Positions 8,538-16,972 of a DNA stretch of 64,000 bases are shown piece by piece. Position numbers and translations under genes: made by a program. The stretch's first letter is position 1; each line of letters starts with the position of its first letter. Source of the stretch: Corynebacterium stationis (GTDB taxonomy: Bacteria > Actinomycetota > Actinomycetes > Mycobacteriales > Mycobacteriaceae); contig NZ_CP009251.1 of assembly GCF_001941345.1 (NCBI RefSeq), positions 310,001-374,000 of the forward strand, given 5' to 3'. A model generated the notes under the pieces. It made no database searches and was not told where the DNA came from. It worked only from the letters and a program-made list of their open reading frames with translations.

Positions 8538-9025
8538 AAATGTGTCCTTTACAAAATTGTGGGTCTACCTACCGAATCCGCAACCAATCTAAGTCACCAC
8601 GTTGACCGGCTGTGACCTATCTTAAATCGACGGCTGTACTAGTGATAATCAACATAGTCCCGGGTAAGTGGCGATTTTCTGCCCAAAACTAGTTTGTTGG
8701 GTGTCACGTCCTACAGTGTGGTCAACGAGAATTAATAAGCTGGGCTAATTCACACGGATGCGAAAATGTATTCCACGGGATGGGAAGTGGCTTTGTTCCC
8801 GGCTAGCGTTTGCGGCTACCCCATATAGAGGGCGATCCTTTCACCCGCATTGGGATAACTTAGGAAACCCCGTAGTGCTGGTGGTTAAGTCCCGATAGAC
8901 GTGACTAGGCCCTCGCTATCCAAGAAAGCGGGAGCGAGGGCCTAGTTTTTAAGAACTTGCATGCTCAGTCTGGTTGAACAGCCGGTGGGCAAGACCCAAA
9001 TAGACCGCAGGTCTATGAAGGGGAA
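8538..9025. other. 488-base non-coding gap inside the peptide-transporter locus
   Basis: No convincing coding frame is visible on either strand. On the minus strand it separates the dppA stop from dppB. It contains a small perfect inverted repeat just after the dppA stop (ATAGACC with GGTCTAT, 9001-9017) and the strong plus-strand terminator described separately at 8904-8950. A TGATAAT hexamer at 8643-8649 and a TAAGCT hexamer at 8736-8741 could be -10 elements on the plus strand, but neither has a good -35. A plus-strand small RNA is possible; see findings. Confidence 0.5.
8904..8950 (+). terminator. Plus-strand intrinsic terminator with no gene in front of it
   Basis: A 14-bp perfect stem (ACTAGGCCCTCGCT with its complement) closes a 15-base loop and is followed on the plus strand by TTTTT. 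On the minus strand, where the flanking genes are read, no U run follows. No plus-strand coding frame lies upstream before the marP terminator at 4899, so either it ends an unannotated RNA or its hairpin protects the dppA mRNA end. Confidence 0.75.
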
Positions 9026-10636
9026 TTAGTTCTTGGTGATGTCGGTGAAGACTGGAACGGAATCCCAGCCGAAGACCACGTTGTCAACGTTCTCGGAGTA
9101 ACCAGCGGTCACGTTGGAGTACCACAGTGGGATAGCTGGAAGGTCTTCGAACAGGATGGTCTGAGCTTCCTTGAAGCGGCCAGCTGCTTCCTCTGGGGAG
9201 CCAGCTGCGTCAGCTTCGCGGATCTTGGCGTCAAAATCAGGGTTAGAGTAGTCACCGTCATTGGAGCCAGCGCCGGTACCGTAGAGTGCGGCTAGGAAGT
9301 TGCCCATGCCTGGGTAGTCAGCCTGCCAGCCGGTGCGGAATGCGGTTTCGATGGTGCGGTTGGTCACTTCATCACGCAGGGACTTGAAGTCTGGGTATGG
9401 AGCGCCAACAGCTTCAATCTCCAAGGTGTTCTTGATGGAGTTGGCTGCTGCATCAACCCATGCCTGGTGTCCACCGTCAGAGTTGTAGGCGATGGCGAAC
9501 TCAGGCGAGGACCATTCATTGATCTCATCTGCTTGTGCCCACAGCTCCTTGGCCTTTTCTGGGTCGTATTCCAAGACCTCATTGCCAGGAACGTCTTCGG
9601 AGAAGCCTGCTACAACTGGGGAAGTGAAGTCATGGGCTGGAGTACGGGTGCCTTGGAAGATGGTGTCAGTGATCTCTTCGCGATTGATGGCATGAGACAG
9701 TGCCTGACGTCGCAGGACGCCTTCTTCGCCACCAAAGTGCTCCAAGGATTCACCGATCGTAAACGACTGGAAGACCGCGGAAGGCTGGTTGACAGCGCGG
9801 TCGCCCAGGTCAGACTCGTACACGGAGAACGCGGAGTCTGGAATCTGGTCCAGAACGTCTAGGTTGCCGGAGAGAAGGTCAGCGTATGCTGCGTCCTGGG
9901 AAGGGTAGAAGACGATGTCGAGGCCATCGTTTTGTGCTGCGTGATCGCCTGGGTAATCAGGGTTTGGTACCAACAATGCGTTGGAGTTGTGGTTCCACTC
10001 TTCCAGCATGTACGGGCCGTTGCCCACTGGGTTTTCGCCGAATGCATCCATGTCATCGAATGCGGACTCTGGCAGTGGGGCGAATGCGGAGTAGCCGAGG
10101 CGCTGTGGGAAGTCAGCGGTTGGCGCATTCATGGTGACCTTAAAGGTCTTGTCATCGATGACCTCGAGGCCTTCGAGCTCTTCGACGCCCTCTTCTGCAT
10201 AACCCTTGATTGGCTCGAAGAAGTACGCACCCAGCTGTGCATTGGCAACGGCATAGTTCCACGCATCCACAAAGGAGTTGGCAGTCACGTCTGTGCCGTC
10301 GGTGAACTGCCAGTCCTTCAAAGTGATGGTGAATTCAGTGTTGTCGTCGTTAGCCTCAATGGACTCTGCGACTTCGTTGTACGTCTCGCCATCAGCGTCG
10401 TATCCCACGAGGCCGGAAAAGATCGAGTCGATGATCTTGCCGCCGCCTGTTTCGTTGGTGTTGGCAGGAACCAGGGGGTTCTGTGGCTCGGTGCCGTTGG
10501 CGAGAATGTAGTTGTCGCCTCCTGATGAGCCGCCGTCGGAGGACGCGCCATCATCAGATGAGGAGTCGGAGCACGCCACGAGGGCGAGCGTGGTTGAGGC
10601 TGCAGCGAGCAGCGTGATCGTCTTCTTGATCGTCAT
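9026..10636 (-). CDS. dppA: Peptide-binding lipoprotein of the ABC transporter (family 5 solute-binding protein)
   Basis: An extracellular substrate-binding protein of 536 residues. The frame is open for another 76 codons upstream, but the true start is the ATG at 10636: GGAGG lies 9 bases before it and the product then begins with a lipoprotein signal peptide, MTIKKTITLLAAASTTLALV followed by AC with the lipidated cysteine at residue 22 (lipobox LVAC). A Ser/Gly/Asp-rich linker follows, then the SBP_bac_5 domain, including the stretches VGNGPYMLEEW and YADLLSGNLDVLDQIP. It should deliver peptides to the DppBC permease. The homologous M. tuberculosis DppA also binds haem, but nothing in this sequence tests that. 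Confidence 0.94.
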   Translation of the reverse strand: MTIKKTITLLAAASTTLALVACSDSSSDDGASSDGGSSGGDNYILANGTEPQNPLVPANTNETGGGKIIDSIFSGLVGYDADGETYNEVAESIEANDDNTEFTITLKDWQFTDGTDVTANSFVDAWNYAVANAQLGAYFFEPIKGYAEEGVEELEGLEVIDDKTFKVTMNAPTADFPQRLGYSAFAPLPESAFDDMDAFGENPVGNGPYMLEEWNHNSNALLVPNPDYPGDHAAQNDGLDIVFYPSQDAAYADLLSGNLDVLDQIPDSAFSVYESDLGDRAVNQPSAVFQSFTIGESLEHFGGEEGVLRRQALSHAINREEITDTIFQGTRTPAHDFTSPVVAGFSEDVPGNEVLEYDPEKAKELWAQADEINEWSSPEFAIAYNSDGGHQAWVDAAANSIKNTLEIEAVGAPYPDFKSLRDEVTNRTIETAFRTGWQADYPGMGNFLAALYGTGAGSNDGDYSNPDFDAKIREADAAGSPEEAAGRFKEAQTILFEDLPAIPLWYSNVTAGYSENVDNVVFGWDSVPVFTDITKN

Positions 10637-10842
10637 GAGGGGTGACCTCCACGTTGAGATGAAAAAACCATTAGCCAAACCTGTGATTGGGCTTGGAGTA
10701 AATCTACCTTGTGAACGACGACACAAACAAGAATTGCAAAATCTGCGCTGGTTAAAGTGCGTCAGTCCCATGTGGTGAAACTGGAAGCTACCTGCGAAGA
10801 TTGTAAATCGTTTTGCAAAAAATGTATTTCCACTCACCCCGT

Positions 10843-11748
10843 TTAAGGGGTGAGACGTAGCCAACTCCCAATCGCCTCGACGAATCCAGTTGGGTTTTCC
10901 AAGTGCGGCATATTCTTTGCCTGAGCTACCGTGCTTTCAGTGAAGTTTGATGCCACCCGCGTACGTGCACGACGCATGACCGGCAGCCACAGGCGTTGCC
11001 CAGAGTGTAAAAACAGTACGGGGGATTCCACGCGGCGCTCTAGCCAGCGCAGCGGCACGCCGGAAGTCAGCAGCCTGTGGTTATAAATAGCCCCCCGTTG
11101 CACATTGCCAATTTGGGAAGCTAGTTGGCGCAGTCGCACAAACTCTTCGTATCTTAAGGCGTTGTTTTTCCGAAATTTGGAAGACGTATTATTGTCCAGC
11201 TCGCCTTTGTAGAATTTCTGCGGCACCGTGTGTACCGGTAGTCGGCACCAAAAAGAGCTGGCAAGAAGATAAAGAAAATCCCACGGGCGCGCGGCGATGC
11301 TTCGACGCAAGTCAACCGGGAAAGCGCCGGAGATACTCACTACGCCAGAAACACGCTCTGGCTTATCGATGGCAACGGTCCAAGCCAAAGACGCTCCCGT
11401 ATCGTTTCCCACCACTATTGCCTTGTCGTAGCCGAGGGCCTGGATGATGCCAGAGATGTCTCCGGTGAGTGTGCGGATATCTTGTCCGCCACCTGAAGGG
11501 GGTTTATCGGACATGCCAAAGCCGCGCAGGTCAACTGCGGCGACGCGGAATCCCTTGCTGGCCAATGGGGCAATGACGTCTCGGAATTCGAACCAGCCGC
11601 CGAAGGAACCGTGAATTAAAACAATTAGAGGATCCCCTTTTTCTCCAGCGGTAACCACGTGTAGACGAATTCCGTGGGTGTGGACAAACTCATGTTCAAA
11701 GTCTCCTTTGAGCTCCACGACGGACGGAGAAAGAGGCTTAGCGGTCAA
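10843..11748 (-). CDS. Alpha/beta-fold hydrolase, epoxide-hydrolase-like
   Basis: A 301-residue cytosolic hydrolase. The oxyanion-hole HG (46-47) lies in LIHGSFGGW. The nucleophile elbow is VVGNDTGAS with Asp116 rather than Ser, which points to the epoxide hydrolase/haloalkane dehalogenase branch. The late histidine is in MPHLENP. M. tuberculosis EphE (Rv3670) lies at the same place next to MarP and the DUF1469 gene. The substrate is unknown, and an esterase or dehalogenase activity cannot be excluded. Confidence 0.82.
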   Translation of the reverse strand: MTAKPLSPSVVELKGDFEHEFVHTHGIRLHVVTAGEKGDPLIVLIHGSFGGWFEFRDVIAPLASKGFRVAAVDLRGFGMSDKPPSGGGQDIRTLTGDISGIIQALGYDKAIVVGNDTGASLAWTVAIDKPERVSGVVSISGAFPVDLRRSIAARPWDFLYLLASSFWCRLPVHTVPQKFYKGELDNNTSSKFRKNNALRYEEFVRLRQLASQIGNVQRGAIYNHRLLTSGVPLRWLERRVESPVLFLHSGQRLWLPVMRRARTRVASNFTESTVAQAKNMPHLENPTGFVEAIGSWLRLTP

Positions 11749-11847
11749 GTGAATTCCTTACAGAAGTACGTTGGCGGCTCATATAAAAAATCCGCCCGCA
11801 GCAAGATCTTATGCGACGGACGGATGGGAGAGGGAAAGGAAGAGGTT

Positions 11848-12354
11848 TTAGGTGTAAAGGCCCTTATTGCGCTTTTCTACTGCATCCTTTGCCTTACCTG
11901 GCTTGAGGTGCTTGAGCTCTCCGACTGATTCAATAGTCTTTTCTGGCTTTTTCACCTTCTTGATCTGGCTAAAGCCAATGGCCGCTAGGACGCCTGCGAT
12001 AACAAGCATGAGCAGGAAGACGATGAGGTATGCAGCCCAGCGGTCGAACCACAGCTGGGTAAGCAGCTCCGCGAGGAAGAAGAAAAAGAAGAAAGAGCTG
12101 TATAGGGCAATAGTGCCAGCTGCGCCGAAGAGGCCAGCGCCGATGCCGCCCTTCTTAGCCGAGGCCGCTAGCTCGGTCTTTGCTAATTCAACTTCAGAGC
12201 GAACCAGCGTAGAAATCTGCTCAGTCGCATTAGAAACTAGTGTTCCGATAGAAGTCTCACCCGGCTTGCTGGTGTCAACATCCGATAGCGGAATGGAGTT
12301 AACCTTTGGGCCGAAGCTCTCGGTGCCATCGGTGTAGAGTCCGTCTTTGCTCAC
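11848..12354 (-). CDS. DUF1469 / holin-superfamily III membrane protein
   Basis: 168 residues. A hydrophilic N-terminus of about 55 residues is followed by an amphipathic helix with EVELAKTELAAS, the hallmark of the actinobacterial phage-holin-like DUF1469 family, then two membrane helices (a phenylalanine-rich one, SSFFFFFFLAELL, and LIVFLLMLVIAGVLAAI) and a basic C-terminus. It lies just upstream of, and on the same strand as, the hydrolase gene, probably co-transcribed. A similar small membrane protein sits here in mycobacteria. Function unknown; the holin label reflects shape only. Confidence 0.75.
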   Translation of the reverse strand: MSKDGLYTDGTESFGPKVNSIPLSDVDTSKPGETSIGTLVSNATEQISTLVRSEVELAKTELAASAKKGGIGAGLFGAAGTIALYSSFFFFFFLAELLTQLWFDRWAAYLIVFLLMLVIAGVLAAIGFSQIKKVKKPEKTIESVGELKHLKPGKAKDAVEKRNKGLYT

Positions 12355-12544
12355 GGTAGAAAACCTTCCTCAAAGGGTGCGCAGAATCATTTCATTAATC
12401 TTTAACAACCACAGTAGATCAAAAAAGCCACCGTGACATACGTTCCCATCCTAATAGATTTAAATTGTCGCGCTTTGTTCGGCGTGGCAATTGCTGTAAT
12501 TAGGGAAAACATTCGGGATCTGGCGAGCACCAAATCCTCAGCCG

Positions 12545-12622
12545 ATTGGCCGAGGGGGGCATCGATAAGCACCTGCGACCCCCCACGTCGGTAGGTAAAG
12601 AAACTTTAGTGAGTTTCTTTAC
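12545..12622. other. Two adjacent hairpins, one with a G6/C6 stem, after the phosphatase gene
   Basis: Hairpin A (12594-12622) pairs GGTAAAGAAACT with its complement and overlaps the phosphatase stop codon. Hairpin B (about 12550-12592) pairs CCGA-GGGGGG with CCCCCC-ACG-TCGG around a 19-base loop. Neither has a U tract on either strand, so they are not ordinary intrinsic terminators. The remaining bases between the phosphatase and the DUF1469 start (12355-12544) show nothing else. They could stabilise the mRNA end or belong to a structured RNA. Confidence 0.6.
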
Positions 12623-13494
12623 CCCGCGAGTGGCGTGTGTGGCCAAGTGAAAAAGTCAGTCACTTTGGGTTCTTTGCGTTGTTCCAGTGCTGGGCGCTGA
12701 AACAACCAGACGCCGGCTACCACCAAGGCCGCAACGCCTGCGACAACGGAAGCGCCAATGCCGACTTCCTTTGCGCCAGGCATAGTAAAGAGAGGAACTG
12801 GGTCGCGGAAAGTGCGGATGTCCCACTGGTTTTCTAATGCGGCCTTCTTCATGGCGCGGTCTGGATTAACGGCAACTGGGTTACCTACTAATTCCAGCAT
12901 TGGAATATCCGTGGCCGAATCTGAGTATGCAAAGCTTTGGTTCAAGTCGATATTCTCGGAGGCGCCGATTTTGGCTACCGCATCCGCTTTGGCGTGGCCT
13001 TTCAGGTAGTGGACAATTCCGCCGGTAAAGCGGCCGTCCACCGTCTCTAATTCGGTAGCGACAACGTGTTCAACACCAAGTTCCTCGGCGATGAGTCTCA
13101 CGAGTGTTTTCTCGGAAGCGGAAATGATCACAACTTCGTGGCCAGCGGCTTGGTGGAACTTAATGAGTTCACGAGCCTCGTGATAAATCGCTGGCGTGAC
13201 CACTGTATGCATGGTCTCACGTGCGATATTTTCTACTTCTTCCACAGACCAACCAGTTACCATCGCTGCCAATTGGTCACGGGTGGCGTCCATTTGCTCA
13301 GAGGTCTGCCCGGCCATCATGTAGCTGGCCTTGGCCAATGTCATCTGGAGGGCATCACTTGGGCTAATGAGGCCGTTGTGCATGAATTCTTTGCCGAAGG
13401 CGAAAGCAGACGAGGTGGCAATGATCGTCTTATCCAGGTCAAAAAATGCCGCGATGCGGCCGTTCTTCGCTGGTAGAGGATCGTGTGTGCTCAT
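12619..13494 (-). CDS. HAD-superfamily subfamily IB phosphatase, SerB-like, with C-terminal membrane segment
   Basis: 291 residues. HAD motif I is FFDLDKT (Asp19 and Asp21), motif II VIISAS, motif III around GHAKAD, and motif IV SDSATDIPML. This is the pattern of the HAD-IB family that includes phosphoserine phosphatase and related lipid-head-group phosphatases. A hydrophobic segment, VGIGASVVAGVAALVVAGVW, near the C-terminus suggests membrane attachment, unlike soluble SerB. The gene is divergent from the Ssd/Tad operon, and the same pairing exists in M. tuberculosis (Rv3661/Rv3660c) and C. glutamicum. The substrate is undetermined; the membrane tail argues for a lipid or envelope substrate. 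Confidence 0.85.
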   Translation of the reverse strand: MSTHDPLPAKNGRIAAFFDLDKTIIATSSAFAFGKEFMHNGLISPSDALQMTLAKASYMMAGQTSEQMDATRDQLAAMVTGWSVEEVENIARETMHTVVTPAIYHEARELIKFHQAAGHEVVIISASEKTLVRLIAEELGVEHVVATELETVDGRFTGGIVHYLKGHAKADAVAKIGASENIDLNQSFAYSDSATDIPMLELVGNPVAVNPDRAMKKAALENQWDIRTFRDPVPLFTMPGAKEVGIGASVVAGVAALVVAGVWLFQRPALEQRKEPKVTDFFTWPHTPLAG

Positions 13495-13689
13495 GTTCTG
13501 CTTTCTTAAAATCCATGCCGACGATTATCTAACTGTTATCCGCTAGCCAATCGAGCAAGTGGCAATGCCAAAACAATACCGATTAATTGTAACGATTGGG
13601 AAACACGTTAACTGCTGTGACTATTGTGGCACCGTTCCTGGTCATTGTCTATAGGAAGAATCGGTGAAAATCATTGAATCGTTACTGAG

Positions 13690-13750
13690 TTATCCACAGG
13701 AAATCTATGACATGTCACTCTTTGGGTAGAGAAGTGGCGAGTTATCCACA
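13690..13750. promoter_or_regulatory. Two perfect DnaA boxes in direct repeat
   Basis: TTATCCACA occurs at 13690-13698 and again at 13742-13750, on the same strand, 52 bases apart, within an identical 14-base sequence GAGTTATCCACAGG. This is the exact consensus DnaA box. They sit in the 310-base gap between the divergent HAD phosphatase and the septum-site-determining gene, about 60-115 bases from the latter's start. No further structure is obvious in the rest of the gap (13495-13686), which is AT-richer than its surroundings and should hold both promoters. Confidence 0.75.
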
Positions 13751-13804
13751 GGCACTCTAAGTAGGCCTAGTGCTGGATATGCCCCCAAAGCCATAGTTGA
13801 AGAC

Positions 13805-14848
13805 ATGAAGCACCACACCGATTTTATTCTGATTGCCTGCACAGACCCCGTAGTTACACCAGAGGCAGCACATGCCGCTGCAGCCACCCGGCGCGAGGTT
13901 ATTCACGTTACCGATCCGCGCGACCTTAGCCGCTACGCCCTTGATGCCGCGGCGGTGATTGTTGACGCCTCGACTGCTGTACACGTTGCAGCCACCGGGC
14001 GGCGCTCCCGCATTTACTTTGTAGCGCCAGAGCCCGGGCCTATTGATTATGAAATGGCGCTGCGCTCGCACGCCGAACAAGCTTTCATCCTGCCCGCGGA
14101 ATCAACGCAATTGCTGCAAGCCTTGGCGGCAGATACCACTGAACAGCACCATGCTGCCGCGTTGCGTATCACGGTGGTTGGCGCCAGCGGAGGAGTAGGC
14201 GCATCCACTTTGGCTGCAGCGATTGCGCGTATGGCCTGTGCCGAGCAAAGTACGGCGTTGTTAATTGATGCCATTCCGCTCTCCGGCGGTCTTGATTTAT
14301 TGATGGGCTTAGAAGCCGCACCTGGTGCCCGGTGGCCCGATATTTCTTTAGGCACTGGCGCAATTGATGCAACAGATATCGCGGCAGCTTTACCAAGTAC
14401 ACCTGATGGCATCACGGTGTTATCTGCGGCGAGAGCAAAAGTGGAGACTCCTTTTACTTTGGAGTCAGAAGCCGTCGGGCGTTTGATTTCCGCAACTTCA
14501 GGCGGATTCGATGTTTTAGTTGTAGACGCCCCGCCGACACATATTCCGCAAGCATCAGATTTGGTGGTTGTGGTGTGTGCGGCAGAGGTGAGGTCCTCAG
14601 CTGCTGCCGCTGAAATCTGCGCGGAGCTGAAAGCACGGGGAAGCAATTTTGTAGTGGCTCTTCGTCACCGTGGATGGTCAGGGTTAAGCGCTCGCGATAT
14701 TGAGCGCATTACTCAAGGCGATGTGTCAGTGGAAATTTCCCACATCAAAAGCCTCACTAAGGCAACTGAGGTTGCAGGTCTTCCCACCGTATTGCCCAAG
14801 AAACTCGCAGCCCCGGCATTAGAGCTTCTAGCTGTGGCGGGGTGGTGA
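13805..14848 (+). CDS. CpaE/MinD-like septum-site-determining protein Ssd
   Basis: 347 residues. The C-terminal two-thirds is a ParA/MinD-type P-loop ATPase with deviant Walker A VVGASGGVGASTLAAAIARM (residues about 122-141), followed by DAIPLSGGLDLL and VLVVDAPP. The N-terminal third resembles a degenerate receiver domain, as in the CpaE pilus-localisation protein. M. tuberculosis Rv3660c (Ssd) holds the same position ahead of the Tad genes and affects cell division. The position as first gene of the pilus operon supports a CpaE-like role in placing the pilus machine. The signature lysine of active MinD is not obvious in the loop, so ATP hydrolysis may be weak. Confidence 0.82.
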   Translation: MKHHTDFILIACTDPVVTPEAAHAAAATRREVIHVTDPRDLSRYALDAAAVIVDASTAVHVAATGRRSRIYFVAPEPGPIDYEMALRSHAEQAFILPAESTQLLQALAADTTEQHHAAALRITVVGASGGVGASTLAAAIARMACAEQSTALLIDAIPLSGGLDLLMGLEAAPGARWPDISLGTGAIDATDIAAALPSTPDGITVLSAARAKVETPFTLESEAVGRLISATSGGFDVLVVDAPPTHIPQASDLVVVVCAAEVRSSAAAAEICAELKARGSNFVVALRHRGWSGLSARDIERITQGDVSVEISHIKSLTKATEVAGLPTVLPKKLAAPALELLAVAGW

Positions 14849-14850
14849 CG

Positions 14851-16152
14851 ATGGTGGATAACGCGGCAACTCTAGTTGCGTCCTTACAAAGTGCTTTGGC
14901 AGAAGAGCCCGGCTTAGCGCACAACCCCGCGGCGGTGGCTCGACGAATTCGGGAAGAGGCAGGAGTCATTAGTGACGTCGAGGTTTTAGAAATCCTCCGG
15001 CGTTTGCGCAATGACACCTCAGGTTTGGGCCTTTTAGAGCAAGTATTAGCGCGACCGGGGATTACGGATGTGGTGGTCAACGGCCCCGAAGATGTATTTG
15101 TGGACCAAGGAAATGGCCTGCAGCGTGCAGCAATATCTTTTAACTCTGATGCGGAGGTGCGCAGACTGGCCACGCGCTTAGCAATTAGCTGCGGTCAACG
15201 CCTTGATGATGCTCAGCCTTTTGCCGATGGGCGAATTAATCGCGACGATGGAACTAGTTTGCGCATTCACGCTCTACTTGCCCCGCCGAGTGAATCAGGC
15301 ACCTGTTTAAGTATTCGCGTATTGCGCCAAACCAACACTTCGCTTGATGACTTGGTTGATAACCGCACCCTGACTAGAGAAAGCGCCGAGCTTCTTCGCG
15401 CCATGATTGCAGCACGGACTTCTTTCCTGGTTATTGGTGGTACGGGTTCTGGAAAGACCACGCTATTATCGGCGCTGCTGTCTGAGGTGTCTGTTGATGA
15501 ACGCCTCCTTATTATTGAGGACACCGCAGAACTGCGACCTAATCATCCGCATGCGGTTACTTTGGTTGCGCGCCGGGCAAATGCTGAAGGCTCTGGTGAG
15601 ATAACCATGGCGCAGCTTTTGCGTCAATCATTGCGTATGCGACCTGACCGCATCGTGGTCGGAGAGATTCGCGGTGCCGAAGTTGTGGACTTACTCGCAG
15701 CGTTAAACACCGGTCACGATGGTGGTGCTGGAACTCTACATGCCAACTCCTTGCACGAAGTTCCGGCACGTATGGAAGCGCTTGCAGCATTGGGAGGGCT
15801 CGACCGCACGGGCCTGCATTCGCAGTTGGCGGCAGCTGTCGATGTCGTCTTGACCATGGCACGGCAACCCGAAGGCAGACGCCTTCGGGAGATCGGCATC
15901 CTCACAGGAAACCCTGTCACCACCGAGGTCATCTGGTCAACGGATGCTGACCTGCACCCTGGATATCAGAGCTTTCGGGACTCTCTTGCTCTGCGAACGC
16001 ATGTTCCGCGAACACATGCTCCGAGCGACTTTGAACCGCGGGCTGTTGAGGAAGATGCAAAGCCGGATGCTGTAACCGGGAACTCGAACCTGCATATTCC
16101 TGCTGGCTTTGATGGCTCATTGGATAACTTCCGAACAGGAGAAATCTCATGA
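14851..16152 (+). CDS. tadA: TadA/CpaF pilus-assembly ATPase
   Basis: A type II/IV secretion-superfamily ATPase that drives Flp pilus assembly from the cytoplasm. Walker A is GGTGSGKTT, an aspartate-box region follows (LLIIEDTAEL), and Walker B is DRIVVGEIRG with GTLHANS after it, all typical of TadA. In-frame starts lie at GTG 14842, GTG 14845 and ATG 14851, all at the end of the Ssd gene, so the two are translationally coupled; I take the ATG but cannot prove it. The last 60 residues are Pro/Thr/His-rich and look disordered. It overlaps the next gene by ATGA. Confidence 0.92.
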   Translation: MVDNAATLVASLQSALAEEPGLAHNPAAVARRIREEAGVISDVEVLEILRRLRNDTSGLGLLEQVLARPGITDVVVNGPEDVFVDQGNGLQRAAISFNSDAEVRRLATRLAISCGQRLDDAQPFADGRINRDDGTSLRIHALLAPPSESGTCLSIRVLRQTNTSLDDLVDNRTLTRESAELLRAMIAARTSFLVIGGTGSGKTTLLSALLSEVSVDERLLIIEDTAELRPNHPHAVTLVARRANAEGSGEITMAQLLRQSLRMRPDRIVVGEIRGAEVVDLLAALNTGHDGGAGTLHANSLHEVPARMEALAALGGLDRTGLHSQLAAAVDVVLTMARQPEGRRLREIGILTGNPVTTEVIWSTDADLHPGYQSFRDSLALRTHVPRTHAPSDFEPRAVEEDAKPDAVTGNSNLHIPAGFDGSLDNFRTGEIS

Positions 16153-16943
16153 ATCCGGCCGTTTATGCACTGCTTCTTCTTGCCTTAAGCACATCAGTGT
16201 CAGAGACAAAGAACTCGGAACGGGTAGTTAATAACAAGAAGTTGGCCACCGCTGCGCCCGCCTGGATGATTCTGGCCACGGTATTTCTTGCAGTCTTTCT
16301 TTTTATGGTCCTTGGTCGACTCACTGTGATTGTGGCAGCCATCATCGTTGCAGCCACAGTGGCGTGTAGCTTCAACAATGCGCGGAAGAAGAAGATGAAC
16401 GTGCAGGCAGAAGATGCCATCGCCAGGCTTTTAGGAAATATGACAGCCGACCTGCGCGCCGGTGCCTCGTTTCCGGCAGCACTAAAACGCGGAGCCGAAG
16501 ATTTAGCGGCAAGCTCGACAACGTCGATGGAGATGAAAACAGCAATTGCAACCGCAGCGGTCGTAGCTCATCGCGGTGGCAGCGTCTCTACCGTGCTGGC
16601 CACTTCGCACCCGCAGTTAAAAACCCTAGGCGCGTTGTGCATGCTGAGTGAAAGGCACGGCATTCCGCTTTCCGATGTCTTCGAACAAGCCCACAACCAC
16701 ATCGAAGCCAGAAAGCGCCACCGTGCGGCAACGAAAGCCAGCCTGCAGGGACCGCAGGCCACCGCGATTGTGCTCACGTTGTTGCCGCTGGCAGGGATTT
16801 TCATGGGCACCATCATGGGCGCTAACCCCGTGGGGTTTCTCCTGGGCGGTGGCATCGGCGGAGTGCTCTTAGTTATCGGCGTGGCTTTGGCGTGCGCCGG
16901 ATTTAGTTGGTCACGCACCCTCGTTGCCAACGCAGCGAGTTAA
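16149..16943 (+). CDS. tadB: TadB-like pilus platform membrane protein (T2SF domain)
   Basis: 264 residues. It starts in an ATGA overlap with tadA. Two N-terminal membrane helices (to about residue 75) are followed by the type II secretion F domain, with the stretch AGASFPAALKRGAEDLA, then two C-terminal helices (LTLLPLAGIFMG and GGGIGGVLLVIGVALA). With TadC it forms the inner-membrane platform of the pilus machine. The order Ssd-TadA-TadB-TadC matches M. tuberculosis Rv3660c-Rv3657c. The TadB versus TadC labels follow gene order. Confidence 0.85.
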   Translation: MNPAVYALLLLALSTSVSETKNSERVVNNKKLATAAPAWMILATVFLAVFLFMVLGRLTVIVAAIIVAATVACSFNNARKKKMNVQAEDAIARLLGNMTADLRAGASFPAALKRGAEDLAASSTTSMEMKTAIATAAVVAHRGGSVSTVLATSHPQLKTLGALCMLSERHGIPLSDVFEQAHNHIEARKRHRAATKASLQGPQATAIVLTLLPLAGIFMGTIMGANPVGFLLGGGIGGVLLVIGVALACAGFSWSRTLVANAAS

Positions 16944-16972
16944 AAGAAGCTATTGAAAAGGAAAGAAAAGAC

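Noticed and set aside
9887..10525. Plus-strand frames opposite dppA (about 200 codons)
   Set aside because: Shadow of the binding-protein gene; composition and lack of motifs do not support coding.
13495..13804. 6C small RNA at its usual place between the phosphatase and ssd
   Set aside because: No run of six cytosines occurs on either strand in this gap; the longest is five. The candidate on the other side of the phosphatase gene is reported instead.
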